Source: Spirochaetota bacterium
GTDB lineage: Bacteria; Spirochaetota; Spirochaetia; DSM-27196; PWMO01
DNA length: 14,658 nucleotides
NCBI GenBank assembly: GCA_009908925.1
Contig: JAAAOH010000224.1
Span: 1 to 14,658, forward strand
Reading direction: 5' to 3'
Part shown: piece after piece, positions 1 to 6,798 of the stretch
How the letters are laid out: each line of letters starts with the position of its first letter
How positions within the stretch are numbered: the stretch's first letter is position 1
The notes under the pieces: generated by a model
Told to the model about the DNA's origin: nothing
The model's database searches: none
Seen by the model: the letters and a program-made list of their open reading frames with translations, nothing else
Made by a program: the position numbers and the translations under genes

Positions 1-32
1 GCGCGCGACAATTCTGAAAAACCAGAGTAAAT

Positions 33-37
33 GGAGG
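33..37 (+). promoter_or_regulatory. Ribosome binding site of the aldolase gene
   Basis: GGAGG lies 9 nt before the ATG at 47. It is a strong Shine-Dalgarno sequence and fixes the aldolase start. The 32 bases before it are too few to judge a promoter or an upstream partner gene. Confidence 0.75.
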
Positions 38-46
38 TTTGATTTT

Positions 47-1018
47 ATGGCACAGGTAACCACACCCGGCAGGTGGCGCGGACTGAAAGGGACAAGCAGA
101 AAAGGCGACAAGTTCGCAATCCTCGCCTTCGACCAACGCGGCAGTTACCGCCGTATGCTGCCCGAGAAGACGACGTTCGAGGTAGCCGTGGACATAAAGA
201 CCGAAGTCGTGTCGACTCTTTCCGAGCATACCAGTGCGGTACTTCTTGACTACGTCTATGGGTACAAGCCGGCACTGGAACTTGCAAACAACAGTGGCCT
301 GCTGCTAGCCGTTGAGAAGAGCGGCTACACCGGGGACTCAACCTACCGGCACATGGAAATAGAGCCCGACTGGAGCGTGGCTAAGATCAAGCGTTTCGGG
401 GCTTCGGCCGTGAAACTACTGGTTTACTACAATCCCGACATAGATGATCTTGCCCGAGAAATCGAAGAGGTCGTCTCGCGCGTGATCGAGGAAGCTCACA
501 AGGCCGATCTCCCGGTGTTTCTTGAACCGCTTTCTTACAGCGCTGATCCCGAAGTGAAGAAAGACAGTGCGGAGTTTGCGGCGATCAGACCACGCTTGAT
601 CGTGGAGACCGCACGGCGCCTGTCTGCTCTCGGGCCGGATGTCATGAAGATGGAGTTCCCGGTAGACATCTTCCGCGATGACGCGGACGTTGAACAGTGG
701 AGGACTCACTGCAAAGAACTGACTCACGCGTCGGCAGTCCCCTGGGTGCTCCTCAGCGCCGGCGTTGACTTCGAGGACTTCGAACGGCAACTCGAGGTGG
801 CGTTGAAGGCCGGTGCGAGTGGCTACCTTGCAGGACGCGCTATCTGGAAAGAATCGGTAACAATGGATCCATCACAGCGGGCCCAGTTCCTGAAGACTAC
901 TGCAGCTGAACGTGCCAAGCGCCTGAACGAGATGGTAGACCGCTACGCGGTACCCTGGACGAAGTACTTTGAATATGGCCCTGTGAGCGATTCGTGGTAC
1001 ACCGCATATAGTGAATAG
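47..1018 (+). CDS. Class I aldolase, LacD/YihT-like (tagatose-1,6-bisphosphate or sulfofructose-phosphate type)
   Basis: A 323-residue TIM-barrel aldolase of the LacD family. Family members cleave a ketose (bis)phosphate into dihydroxyacetone phosphate and a three-carbon aldehyde through a lysine Schiff base in the cytoplasm. Visible hallmarks are FAILAFDQR (residues 23-31), VKLLVYY (122-128), the presumed Schiff-base lysine K201 in DVMKMEFP, VPWVLLSAGVD (231-241) and AGASGYLAGRAIW (255-267). These blocks match LacD and also E. coli YihT, which cleaves 6-deoxy-6-sulfofructose 1-phosphate, so the substrate cannot be fixed from this sequence. A GGAGG site 9 nt upstream supports the start. The C-terminal tail (about residues 295-323, rich in Tyr and Trp) runs past the end of E. 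coli YihT. The upstream neighbour lies outside the window, and the downstream gene converges after 21 nt. The family is secure; the substrate is not. Confidence 0.88.
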   Translation: MAQVTTPGRWRGLKGTSRKGDKFAILAFDQRGSYRRMLPEKTTFEVAVDIKTEVVSTLSEHTSAVLLDYVYGYKPALELANNSGLLLAVEKSGYTGDSTYRHMEIEPDWSVAKIKRFGASAVKLLVYYNPDIDDLAREIEEVVSRVIEEAHKADLPVFLEPLSYSADPEVKKDSAEFAAIRPRLIVETARRLSALGPDVMKMEFPVDIFRDDADVEQWRTHCKELTHASAVPWVLLSAGVDFEDFERQLEVALKAGASGYLAGRAIWKESVTMDPSQRAQFLKTTAAERAKRLNEMVDRYAVPWTKYFEYGPVSDSWYTAYSE

Positions 1019-1039
1019 GCTCGTAGCCGCGCCCCGCTG

Positions 1040-1627
1040 TCACCCGTGCGCCGCAAGAATGAGCTCGTCCATCGATCGTTTCGGAACGTAGTGTGTACCC
1101 GCGTCATCGCGATAGTACTTGATGCTCCCGTCGGAGGGGAGGGCGACGATCCTCGAGTCCTCCACGGGGGCGCCGAGTGCGACGACGACAAGGGGCTCGT
1201 AGCGTGAGTCGATGGAGAGCTTCGTGCGAAGCTCGTTCCAATTCACCGACGCCACGATGCAGCCGCCGTATCCGTCCTCGGTAGCCGACAGCAAAAGGTT
1301 CTGGCACGCAAGGCCCATATCGCACCAGACGAACTCGGGCTTCACCTTTACCTCGGTATCGTGCAGGACGACGACGTAGGCTGTCGGGCGCTCACCGGCT
1401 TCCGGTCCGTCCCAGTCGCGTATGTAGCCGGCCCACTTCAGAAGGGGGAAGATCTGTTGGTTCTTCGGCAGGTCTGTCGCCAGGATGTAGCGTAGCGGCT
1501 GGGCGTTCATCGCCGACGCCGAGTGGCGAGCGTTGGACGTCCATTCTCGGAGCTGGGCCATCGTGATGGGGCGGGTTTCGTCAAAGCGGCGATAGCTACG
1601 GTTTTTCTGTGCGAGCTCGTTCATCAT
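1040..1627 (-). CDS. Nitroreductase-family flavoprotein
   Basis: A 195-residue protein of the FMN-dependent nitroreductase fold. These enzymes are usually cytoplasmic homodimers that use NAD(P)H to reduce nitro compounds, quinones or flavins. The N-terminal block RSYRRFDE (residues 10-17) is the FMN-phosphate-contacting arginine/serine segment. The helix around WCDMGLACQNLLLSATEDG (101-119), followed by YGGC and a VVVALGAP strand (147-154), is typical of the family. The length fits the short single-domain type. Two adjacent ATGs are possible (1627 or 1624). AGGGAG upstream (+ strand 1635-1640) is spaced 7 or 10 nt from them. The gene is transcribed alone, divergently from aconitase, with a good sigma70-like promoter ahead of it. 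It converges on the aldolase 21 nt away. The physiological substrate is unknown. Confidence 0.85.
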   Translation of the reverse strand: MMNELAQKNRSYRRFDETRPITMAQLREWTSNARHSASAMNAQPLRYILATDLPKNQQIFPLLKWAGYIRDWDGPEAGERPTAYVVVLHDTEVKVKPEFVWCDMGLACQNLLLSATEDGYGGCIVASVNWNELRTKLSIDSRYEPLVVVALGAPVEDSRIVALPSDGSIKYYRDDAGTHYVPKRSMDELILAAHG

Positions 1628-1662
1628 TGGTGGGCTCCCTGTCTCTGCGATTGTGGGTTCTC

Positions 1663-1691
1663 ATTCTAGGCCGCCGCGCCGGTAATGCCAA
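1663..1691 (-). promoter_or_regulatory. Sigma70-type promoter for the nitroreductase gene
   Basis: Read on the minus strand, a -35 box TTGGCA (+ coordinates 1686-1691) and a -10 box TAGAAT (1663-1668) are separated by exactly 17 nt. Together they match 10 of 12 consensus positions. Transcription would start near 1655-1657, about 30 nt before the ATG, leaving room for the AGGGAG ribosome site. It is a sequence match only, but the position is right. Confidence 0.55.
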
Positions 1692-1790
1692 GTCCCGCGC
1701 GAGGACGTCCCGGGCGCCCATTTGGCGGGCGCGGCCCTTCCGGGCGCCTCGCCTCAGAAGCTCCGCCGCCTTGCCCCCCGGGCGCCTGTT
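1692..1790. other. GC-rich spacer with three CGGGCGCC motifs
   Basis: The middle of the divergent nitroreductase/aconitase gap holds CGGGCGCC at 1711-1718, 1741-1748 and 1779-1786. It also holds a small hairpin, GCGCCC (1714-1719) with GGGCGC (1727-1732). No gene is evident. The motifs might be operator sites between divergent promoters, but GC-rich sequence produces such words easily. Confidence 0.25.
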
Positions 1791-1800
1791 ATCGTATTAT
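1771..1800 (+). promoter_or_regulatory. Candidate promoter for aconitase
   Basis: TTGCCC (1771-1776) and TATTAT (1795-1800) are 18 nt apart and match 9 of 12 sigma70 consensus positions. They sit at the entry to the only AT-rich stretch of the gap (about 1787-1830). A start near 1807 would give a 5' leader of about 55 nt ending in the AGGAGAG ribosome site (1848-1854). It is weaker than the divergent nitroreductase promoter. Confidence 0.38.
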
Positions 1801-1861
1801 CCGATCGAAACCATAGTAGTAATCTTTTCGTGGCACACGCCCGTATCAGGAGAGAAGCCGC

Positions 1862-4579
1862 ATGGCCGCACACCCTAATTCTTTCGGTGCACGTTCGACA
1901 TTCAAGAGCAAGAGCGAGACCTTCGACTACTTCAGTCTATCCAAACTCGCAGACGCGGGGTTCCCCGGCATCCACCGGATGCCGTTCTCCGTCCGCATAC
2001 TTCTCGAGTCGGTGATGAGAAACGAGAACGGTCGCGAAATAACGGCCGAGCATGTGAAGGAGCTCGCCGCATACAACCCGACACAGCCGGCGGAGACCGA
2101 GCTGCCGTTTAAGCCTGCGCGCGTCCTGTTGCAGGACTTCACCGGCGTGCCATGCGTGGTCGATCTGGCGGCGATGCGAAGCGCCATGGATCACCTCGGA
2201 GGTGATCCGGCACGCATCAACCCCGAGCTCGCCGTGAACCTGGTCATCGACCATTCCATCCAGGTTGACTTTTTCAACCGCACCGACGCGATCCAGCTCA
2301 ACGCCGACATGGAGTTCAAGCGAAATCGCGAGCGGTACGAGTTCCTCCGGTGGGGCGAGCTGGCCTTCGAGAACTTTTCGGTGGTGCCGCCGGCGAGCGG
2401 CATCTGCCATCAGGTGAACCTCGAGTATCTCGGACAGGCCGTCCGGGCGACGGACTCCGAGGACGGCGGCAATCGCCTTGCGTACTTCGACTCCCTCGTC
2501 GGGACTGATTCCCATACGCCCATGATCAATGGGCTCGGCATCCTCGGTTGGGGCGTGGGCGGCATCGAGGCGGAGGCCGGCATGCTCGGCCAGCCCATCT
2601 TCATGCTGGCACCGCCGGTCGTCGGCGTGAAACTCACCGGCAAGCTGCGACCCGGGATTACCGCCACCGACCTGGTGCTGACCGTCACCGAGATGCTTCG
2701 CGCTCACGGCGTGGTCGGCAAGTTCGTCGAGTTTTTCGGACAGGGGCTTTCCGGGATGACCGTGCCCGACCGGGCAACCATCTCCAATATGGCGCCGGAG
2801 TACGGTGCAACCGTCGGCTACTTCCCGATCGACCGGCAGACCCTCGACTACATGTACGCCACCGGGCGTCCCCTGGACCTCATCGAGCGAGTCGAGGCCT
2901 ACGCGAAAGAGCAGAACCTGTTCCGTATCGACGAGACCCCCGACCCGGAGTACCAGGATGTGCTCGAGCTCGATCTTTCCACGGTGGAGGCGAGCATCGC
3001 CGGGCCCAAGCGGCCGCAGGACCGCATCGCCCTCTCCGATGTCCATCGGGCCTGGGACCACAGCCTTAGCGCGCCGGTGAAAGATCGCGGCTTCGAGGTT
3101 GCGACCGCGGAGCTCACCAAAACGGCGACCGTGACCCTCGACGACGGCACACGGACCGAGCTGCGCCACGGAGACGTTGCCATCGCCGCCATCACGAGCT
3201 GCACGAATACCAGTAACCCGTCGGTGCTCCTCGCCGCCGGGCTCGTCGCCAAGAAGGCGGTCGAGGCGGGTCTCCACACGAAGCCCTTTGTAAAGACGAG
3301 CTTTGCGCCGGGCTCCATGGTGGTCACGGAGTACCTCAAGCGCACGAATCTCATGACCTATCTCGAAGCGCTGGGGTTCTACCTCGTCGGCTACGGATGC
3401 ACAACCTGTATCGGGAACAGCGGGCCGCTTCCCGAGCCCATTGCACGGGCGGTGGAGGAGCATGACCTCGTGGTCGCGGGCGTTCTCAGCGGAAACCGCA
3501 ATTTCGAGGGCCGCATCAACCCGCACACCAGGGCGAACTTTCTCGCCTCACCACCGCTGGTGGTGGCCTACGCCCTCGCCGGGAACGTCGGCGTCGATCT
3601 CGAGAACGAGCCGATGGGCCACCGCGAGGACGGCTCTCCCATCTACCTCAAGGACCTGTGGCCGAGCGATGAGGAACTCTCTGAGTACGTGAAGAAGGCG
3701 CTCGACCGCGACGCCTTCATCGAGAGCTACGAAGGACTCGAATCCTCCAACGAGCAGTGGAACAACATAGACGTATCCGGCTCCACCCTCTACGACTGGG
3801 ACGAGGACAGCACCTACATCCGCGAGCCTGATTTTTTCACCGGCATGAGCCCCGAGGTCGCGCCGATCCGGCCGATCGACGCCGCGCGCGTTCTGGTCTG
3901 GGCGGGCGATTCGACCACGACCGACCACATTAGCCCCGCCGGCGCCATCGACCCCGACAGCCCCGCGGGCCGCTACCTCATCTCCAGGGGCGTGGAGAAG
4001 AAGCACTTCAACTCCTACGGCAGCCGTCGTGGAAACCACGAAGTGATGGTGCGAGGCACCTTCGCCAACATCCGGTTCCGAAACCTCCTCGCCCCCGGTA
4101 CCGAGGGAAGCGCCACCACCTATCACCCCACCGGTGAGGTAACCGACATCTACGATGCCTCGGTGCGCTACCGCGAGGCCGGTGTGCCGACCATCGTGAT
4201 CGGAGGCAAGGACTACGGGATGGGCTCGAGCCGAGACTGGGCCGCCAAGGGCCCCTTCCTCCTCGGCGTGCGCGCGGCAATCGCCGAGTCCTTCGAGCGG
4301 ATCCATCGCAGCAATCTGGTCGGCATGGGCATCCTGCCGCTGCAGTTCAAAGACGGCGAGAACGCGGAATCCCTCGGGCTCGATGGATCTGAGACCTTCT
4401 CGATCAAGGTGGATGATGGCCTCAGGCCCGGCCAGGACGTCGAAGTCGAGGCGAAGAAGCCGTCGGGCGGGACTGTGACCTTCACGACACGCTGCCGCAT
4501 CGACAGCCCGGTTGAGGTCGACTACTACCGAAACGGTGGCATCCTGCAGACGGTGCTGCGGAAGTTTATGTCACGCTGA
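1862..4579 (+). CDS. acnA: Aconitate hydratase, AcnA/IRP1 type
   Basis: A 905-residue 4Fe-4S enzyme that interconverts citrate and isocitrate through cis-aconitate in the citric acid cycle. The three cluster cysteines are visible: C447 in ITSCTNTSN, and C513 and C516 in GYGCTTCIGNSG. Their 66- and 3-residue spacing is the same as in E. coli AcnA (435/501/504, from memory). Other signatures are DSHTP at about 216-220, SGNRNFEGR, the domain-4 entry block with STTTDHISPAG, SYGSRRGNHEVM (from about residue 718) and GMGSSRDWAAKGP (from about residue 787) with its substrate-binding Ser and Arg. The domain order is that of AcnA/IRP1, not AcnB. AGGAGAG 7 nt before the ATG supports the start. The gene appears monocistronic: a divergent promoter region lies upstream and a 320-nt repeat-filled gap downstream. 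No other cycle enzyme is in the window. Confidence 0.96.
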   Translation: MAAHPNSFGARSTFKSKSETFDYFSLSKLADAGFPGIHRMPFSVRILLESVMRNENGREITAEHVKELAAYNPTQPAETELPFKPARVLLQDFTGVPCVVDLAAMRSAMDHLGGDPARINPELAVNLVIDHSIQVDFFNRTDAIQLNADMEFKRNRERYEFLRWGELAFENFSVVPPASGICHQVNLEYLGQAVRATDSEDGGNRLAYFDSLVGTDSHTPMINGLGILGWGVGGIEAEAGMLGQPIFMLAPPVVGVKLTGKLRPGITATDLVLTVTEMLRAHGVVGKFVEFFGQGLSGMTVPDRATISNMAPEYGATVGYFPIDRQTLDYMYATGRPLDLIERVEAYAKEQNLFRIDETPDPEYQDVLELDLSTVEASIAGPKRPQDRIALSDVHRAWDHSLSAPVKDRGFEVATAELTKTATVTLDDGTRTELRHGDVAIAAITSCTNTSNPSVLLAAGLVAKKAVEAGLHTKPFVKTSFAPGSMVVTEYLKRTNLMTYLEALGFYLVGYGCTTCIGNSGPLPEPIARAVEEHDLVVAGVLSGNRNFEGRINPHTRANFLASPPLVVAYALAGNVGVDLENEPMGHREDGSPIYLKDLWPSDEELSEYVKKALDRDAFIESYEGLESSNEQWNNIDVSGSTLYDWDEDSTYIREPDFFTGMSPEVAPIRPIDAARVLVWAGDSTTTDHISPAGAIDPDSPAGRYLISRGVEKKHFNSYGSRRGNHEVMVRGTFANIRFRNLLAPGTEGSATTYHPTGEVTDIYDASVRYREAGVPTIVIGGKDYGMGSSRDWAAKGPFLLGVRAAIAESFERIHRSNLVGMGILPLQFKDGENAESLGLDGSETFSIKVDDGLRPGQDVEVEAKKPSGGTVTFTTRCRIDSPVEVDYYRNGGILQTVLRKFMSR

Positions 4580-4592
4580 GGTGGTCCCCGGC

Positions 4593-4779
4593 CCCCGGCC
4601 CGCGGAGCCGCGGCGAACCGGAGTCACGCCCTGCAGCGGACGTCCACTCCGCGTCCTCCCCGTTCGCTCGTCTCGCCCTGTGGGCTCGACTCGGCTCACG
4701 AGGTCGGACTCGAGCGGACGCCCGGCGCGGGCGTGTCGCCGTCGATGAAGCGGCCCCGCGGGCCGGGGCGCGTTCTGGG
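4593..4779 (+). repeat. Repeat element copy A, full length, bounded by inverted repeats
   Basis: An intergenic element starting 13 nt after the aconitase stop. Its ends are inverted repeats, 4593-4611 and 4750-4768, which pair at 18 of 19 positions. A second nested pair is CACGCCC (4625-4631) with GGGCGTG (4729-4735). A third, local pair is CGGAGT (4619-4624) with ACTCCG (4646-4651). From about 4655 on it aligns with copies B and C: CTCCCCGTTCGCTC, CTCGCCCTG, then GGCTCACGAGGTCG. With copy B the alignment continues through CCCGGCGCGGGCG, GCGGCCCCGCG and the end CGCG..TC.GGG. No target-site duplication is obvious. It could be a MITE-like element, a BIME-like palindromic repeat, or a structured transcript. 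No protein is encoded. Confidence 0.72.
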
Positions 4780-4827
4780 TTGTAAGCTGTCGATTCGAGG
4801 AAGGGCGCAGATCAGGTGCTCCGCATT

Positions 4828-4886
4828 GCCCGCGGAGCCGTGGCGAACCGGAGTCACGCCCTGCAGCGGACGTCCTCTCCGCGTCC
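4828..4886 (+). repeat. Repeat element copy A', 5' half only
   Basis: This 59-nt stretch matches 4598-4656 of copy A with two differences (4611 C/T and 4646 A/T), in direct orientation 230 nt away. It keeps the inner part of the 5' inverted repeat and the CACGCCC arm (4855-4861) but has none of the 3' arms. Identity stops at 4886, and the ribosome binding site of the next gene starts at 4887. The 4646-type change weakens the local CGGAGT/ACTCCG hairpin, as expected for a decayed fragment. Confidence 0.8.
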
Positions 4887-4891
4887 GGGAG
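4887..4891 (+). promoter_or_regulatory. Ribosome binding site deciding the mtfA-like start
   Basis: GGGAG is 8 nt before ATG 4900. In-frame GTG 4894 and TTG 4897 are too close to it, and an in-frame ATG at 4816 would translate the repeat A'. The site therefore favours 4900. Confidence 0.6.
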
Positions 4892-4899
4892 ACGTGTTG

Positions 4900-5706
4900 A
4901 TGGGATTCTTTCGTCGATTGCTCGGCGGTGACAAACGACGCATATCGGACATCCCCGACGAGCTCTGGGCGCAGGCCCTCGATGAGCATCCGATCGTACG
5001 GGCGCTGTCCGCCCAGCAGCTGTCCCTGCTTCGGATCCGCACGGGTGAGGTTCTCTCACGCATCAGCATCGATACGGCCCGCGGCGTCGATAGAAGTGAG
5101 GAGCTTCGTCTTTCGGTGGCACTTCAGGCGGCACTTCCGGTGCTCGAGCTCGGTGTAGAGTGGTACCGGGCGGTCCGCACTATCCTGCTCGTCCCGGATG
5201 AGTACGAGACGGAGCTCACAACCGTGGATGAGGCCGGTGTCGTTCACGAAGGCGTGGATACGATCAGCGGCGAGATGGGCCATCAACAACCTGTCGTGCT
5301 CTCGGTGGCCGACGTGGAGGCTTCGGGATGGGGTGAGGGGTACAACGTCGTCATCCACGAAATGGCCCATGTAATAGACGCGGCGGACGGCGAGGCCGAC
5401 GGCGCGCCGCCGCTTCCGCCGGGAATGGACTCCGGGCACTGGGGCGCGGTATTTGCCGCCGCCCGAAGTGACCATGAGCGTCGGGTGCGGCGGACGGAAG
5501 CTCGCATCGCGAGCCGTTCGGGGCGGGCCGCGGGCCGGGCGCCCGTCCTCGATCCCTACGCCGCCGAGGGCCGCGAGGAGTTCTTTGCCTGCAGCGTGGA
5601 GCTCTTCTTCGAGCGTCCGCGGCGACTCAAGCGGGCGTATCCCGAGCTCTTCGAAGAGCTGCGGTCCTTTTTCGGGATCGACCCGAGCGGGCTATCGGGC
5701 GAGTAA
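4900..5706 (+). CDS. mtfA: MtfA-like zinc metallopeptidase (M90 family)
   Basis: A 268-residue protein of the MtfA family. E. coli MtfA is a cytosolic zinc aminopeptidase that binds the glucose repressor Mlc. The zinc site HEMAH lies at residues 153-157 in VVIHEMAHVIDAADG. A likely third ligand is a Glu (about E227) in REEFFACSVELFFE, the arrangement of the E. coli protein (from memory H149, E150, H153, E212). The N-terminal GFFRRLLG start is also family-like. I chose ATG 4900 because GGGAG is well spaced and because the longer reading from 4816 would translate the A' repeat and add 28 residues unlike the family. Whether Mlc is its partner here is unknown, since no mlc or pts gene is nearby. 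The 3' end overlaps the convergent neuB-like gene by 15 nt. Confidence 0.85.
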   Translation: MGFFRRLLGGDKRRISDIPDELWAQALDEHPIVRALSAQQLSLLRIRTGEVLSRISIDTARGVDRSEELRLSVALQAALPVLELGVEWYRAVRTILLVPDEYETELTTVDEAGVVHEGVDTISGEMGHQQPVVLSVADVEASGWGEGYNVVIHEMAHVIDAADGEADGAPPLPPGMDSGHWGAVFAAARSDHERRVRRTEARIASRSGRAAGRAPVLDPYAAEGREEFFACSVELFFERPRRLKRAYPELFEELRSFFGIDPSGLSGE

Positions 5707-6789
5707 GTGCTCCCAGCGGATGCCGGTGCCGTCCCGGATGTCCCGGGCCGCCCGCGCGCCCTTTATATCAGTCCAGTGAAACGGTGAGAGACCGGGGGCC
5801 AGGTTCTTCTCACTTCGAAGCGCCGCCGCGTTGTCGTCACCTATCGGCTCGCCCGCTGCTATGTCCCGGGCTGCCAGTATGGAGCGGTTCGATCGTCCGT
5901 AGTTTGCCTGTTCCGAGGGAGCCAGTCTTTTCACCCCGTCGCCGAGTATGCGTGATAGGCGATCCCCGCCGAAGCTCCTGCCGATCTCGTCGAGTGCTTC
6001 CGCCGATGGGCGATGCTCGACGTCGCGAATACCCGCAACCATTTCGGAAAACGCCGCCGGCTCGAGGGCGATCCGATCATCCAGACCCCCGCCGACTCGC
6101 GAGAGCGTGAAGTGCTTTTCCACTGCGCGGGCCCCGACGGCGACAGCGGCCGCCGGGACGAGCACCGGATGGAGGGAGTGATCGGAGACGCCGACCGGTA
6201 GCCCCATAACTGCCGAAAGGTGCCCGATCACCCGCAGATTGTAGTCCTCTTCGGGCGCGGGGTAAGCGGTGACGCAGTGCATGATCGCGGTTTCAGAGCG
6301 CCCCGTGACATTGACGGCGCGCTCGATGTCGGACAGGGTAGATACGCCGGTCGATAGAACAGCCGCAAGGCCCGCCTCACGCACGAGTTGCAGGAGCGGG
6401 GCGTGATTGAGCTCCGGGGAGGCGATTTTCACGGTATCGAGGCCGATCTCGGTCAGTACCCGCAGGCTTCGCGGGCCGAAACAGCTTGCGAGGAATGCTA
6501 CACCCCGGCTCATGCAGTGTTCCGCCATTTCCGCGAAGAAATCAGGCGCAACCTCGAGCTCACGAAAGCGTTCGAAGAGCGGGACCGCCCCGCCGGGAAG
6601 CTCTACCGCCCCCGTCTTCGGATGGACGATCTCATCGGCATAGACGATCTGCGTTTTGATGCAGTCGGCGCCTGCCTCGGATGCGGCATCGATGAGCTCC
6701 CGGGCGCGAGAGCGATCGCCGCCGTGAGAGGTGCCGATCTCGGCTATCGCGCTGACGTGGTCGGCTGCGAAGTAGCGCGCGAGGCCCAT
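5692..6789 (-). CDS. neuB: NeuB-family nonulosonate (sialic-acid-like) synthase
   Basis: A 365-residue enzyme of the NeuB/PseI/LegI family, which condenses phosphoenolpyruvate with a hexosamine or its 6-deoxy derivative to make a nine-carbon acidic sugar. The TIM barrel carries AEIGTSHGG (residues 16-24), KTQ (46-48), KIASPELNH (121-129), SDHSLHP (202-208) and VEKHFTLSR (223-231). H204 and H226 would be the Mn ligands. A C-terminal antifreeze-like SAF domain begins at NRSILAARDI (301-310) and runs to the end. The product could be N-acetylneuraminate, legionaminate or pseudaminate, and this sequence does not decide which. The gene starts 9 nt after the serS stop with no strong ribosome site, so it is probably co-transcribed and translationally coupled. 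No cytidylyltransferase, epimerase or glycosyltransferase gene is in the window, so it is an orphan here. Surface or flagellar glycosylation is an inference. Confidence 0.87.
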   Translation of the reverse strand: MGLARYFAADHVSAIAEIGTSHGGDRSRARELIDAASEAGADCIKTQIVYADEIVHPKTGAVELPGGAVPLFERFRELEVAPDFFAEMAEHCMSRGVAFLASCFGPRSLRVLTEIGLDTVKIASPELNHAPLLQLVREAGLAAVLSTGVSTLSDIERAVNVTGRSETAIMHCVTAYPAPEEDYNLRVIGHLSAVMGLPVGVSDHSLHPVLVPAAAVAVGARAVEKHFTLSRVGGGLDDRIALEPAAFSEMVAGIRDVEHRPSAEALDEIGRSFGGDRLSRILGDGVKRLAPSEQANYGRSNRSILAARDIAAGEPIGDDNAAALRSEKNLAPGLSPFHWTDIKGARAARDIRDGTGIRWEHLLAR

Positions 6790-6798
6790 CGTCTTCGA

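Noticed and set aside
1023..1034. GTAGCCGCGCCC in the aldolase/nitroreductase gap, also at 8173-8184 in repeat B
   Set aside because: Only 12 nt match, with no flanking similarity, in GC-rich DNA. It could be chance.
1019..1039. Terminator between aldolase and nitroreductase
   Set aside because: The 21-nt convergent gap has no stem-loop or T-run that I can see.
1937..3526. 529-codon open frame antisense to aconitase
   Set aside because: Aconitase on the other strand has all cluster cysteines and family blocks. The antisense frame is an effect of codon bias.
4816..4899. Upstream ATG 4816 as the mtfA start
   Set aside because: It would add 28 residues translated from repeat A'. GGGAG is correctly spaced for ATG 4900.
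4571..5059. Minus-strand frame across copies A and A'
   Set aside because: It contains the same peptide twice (GRPLQGVTPVR) only because the DNA repeats; it is Arg/Gly/Pro-rich and family-less.
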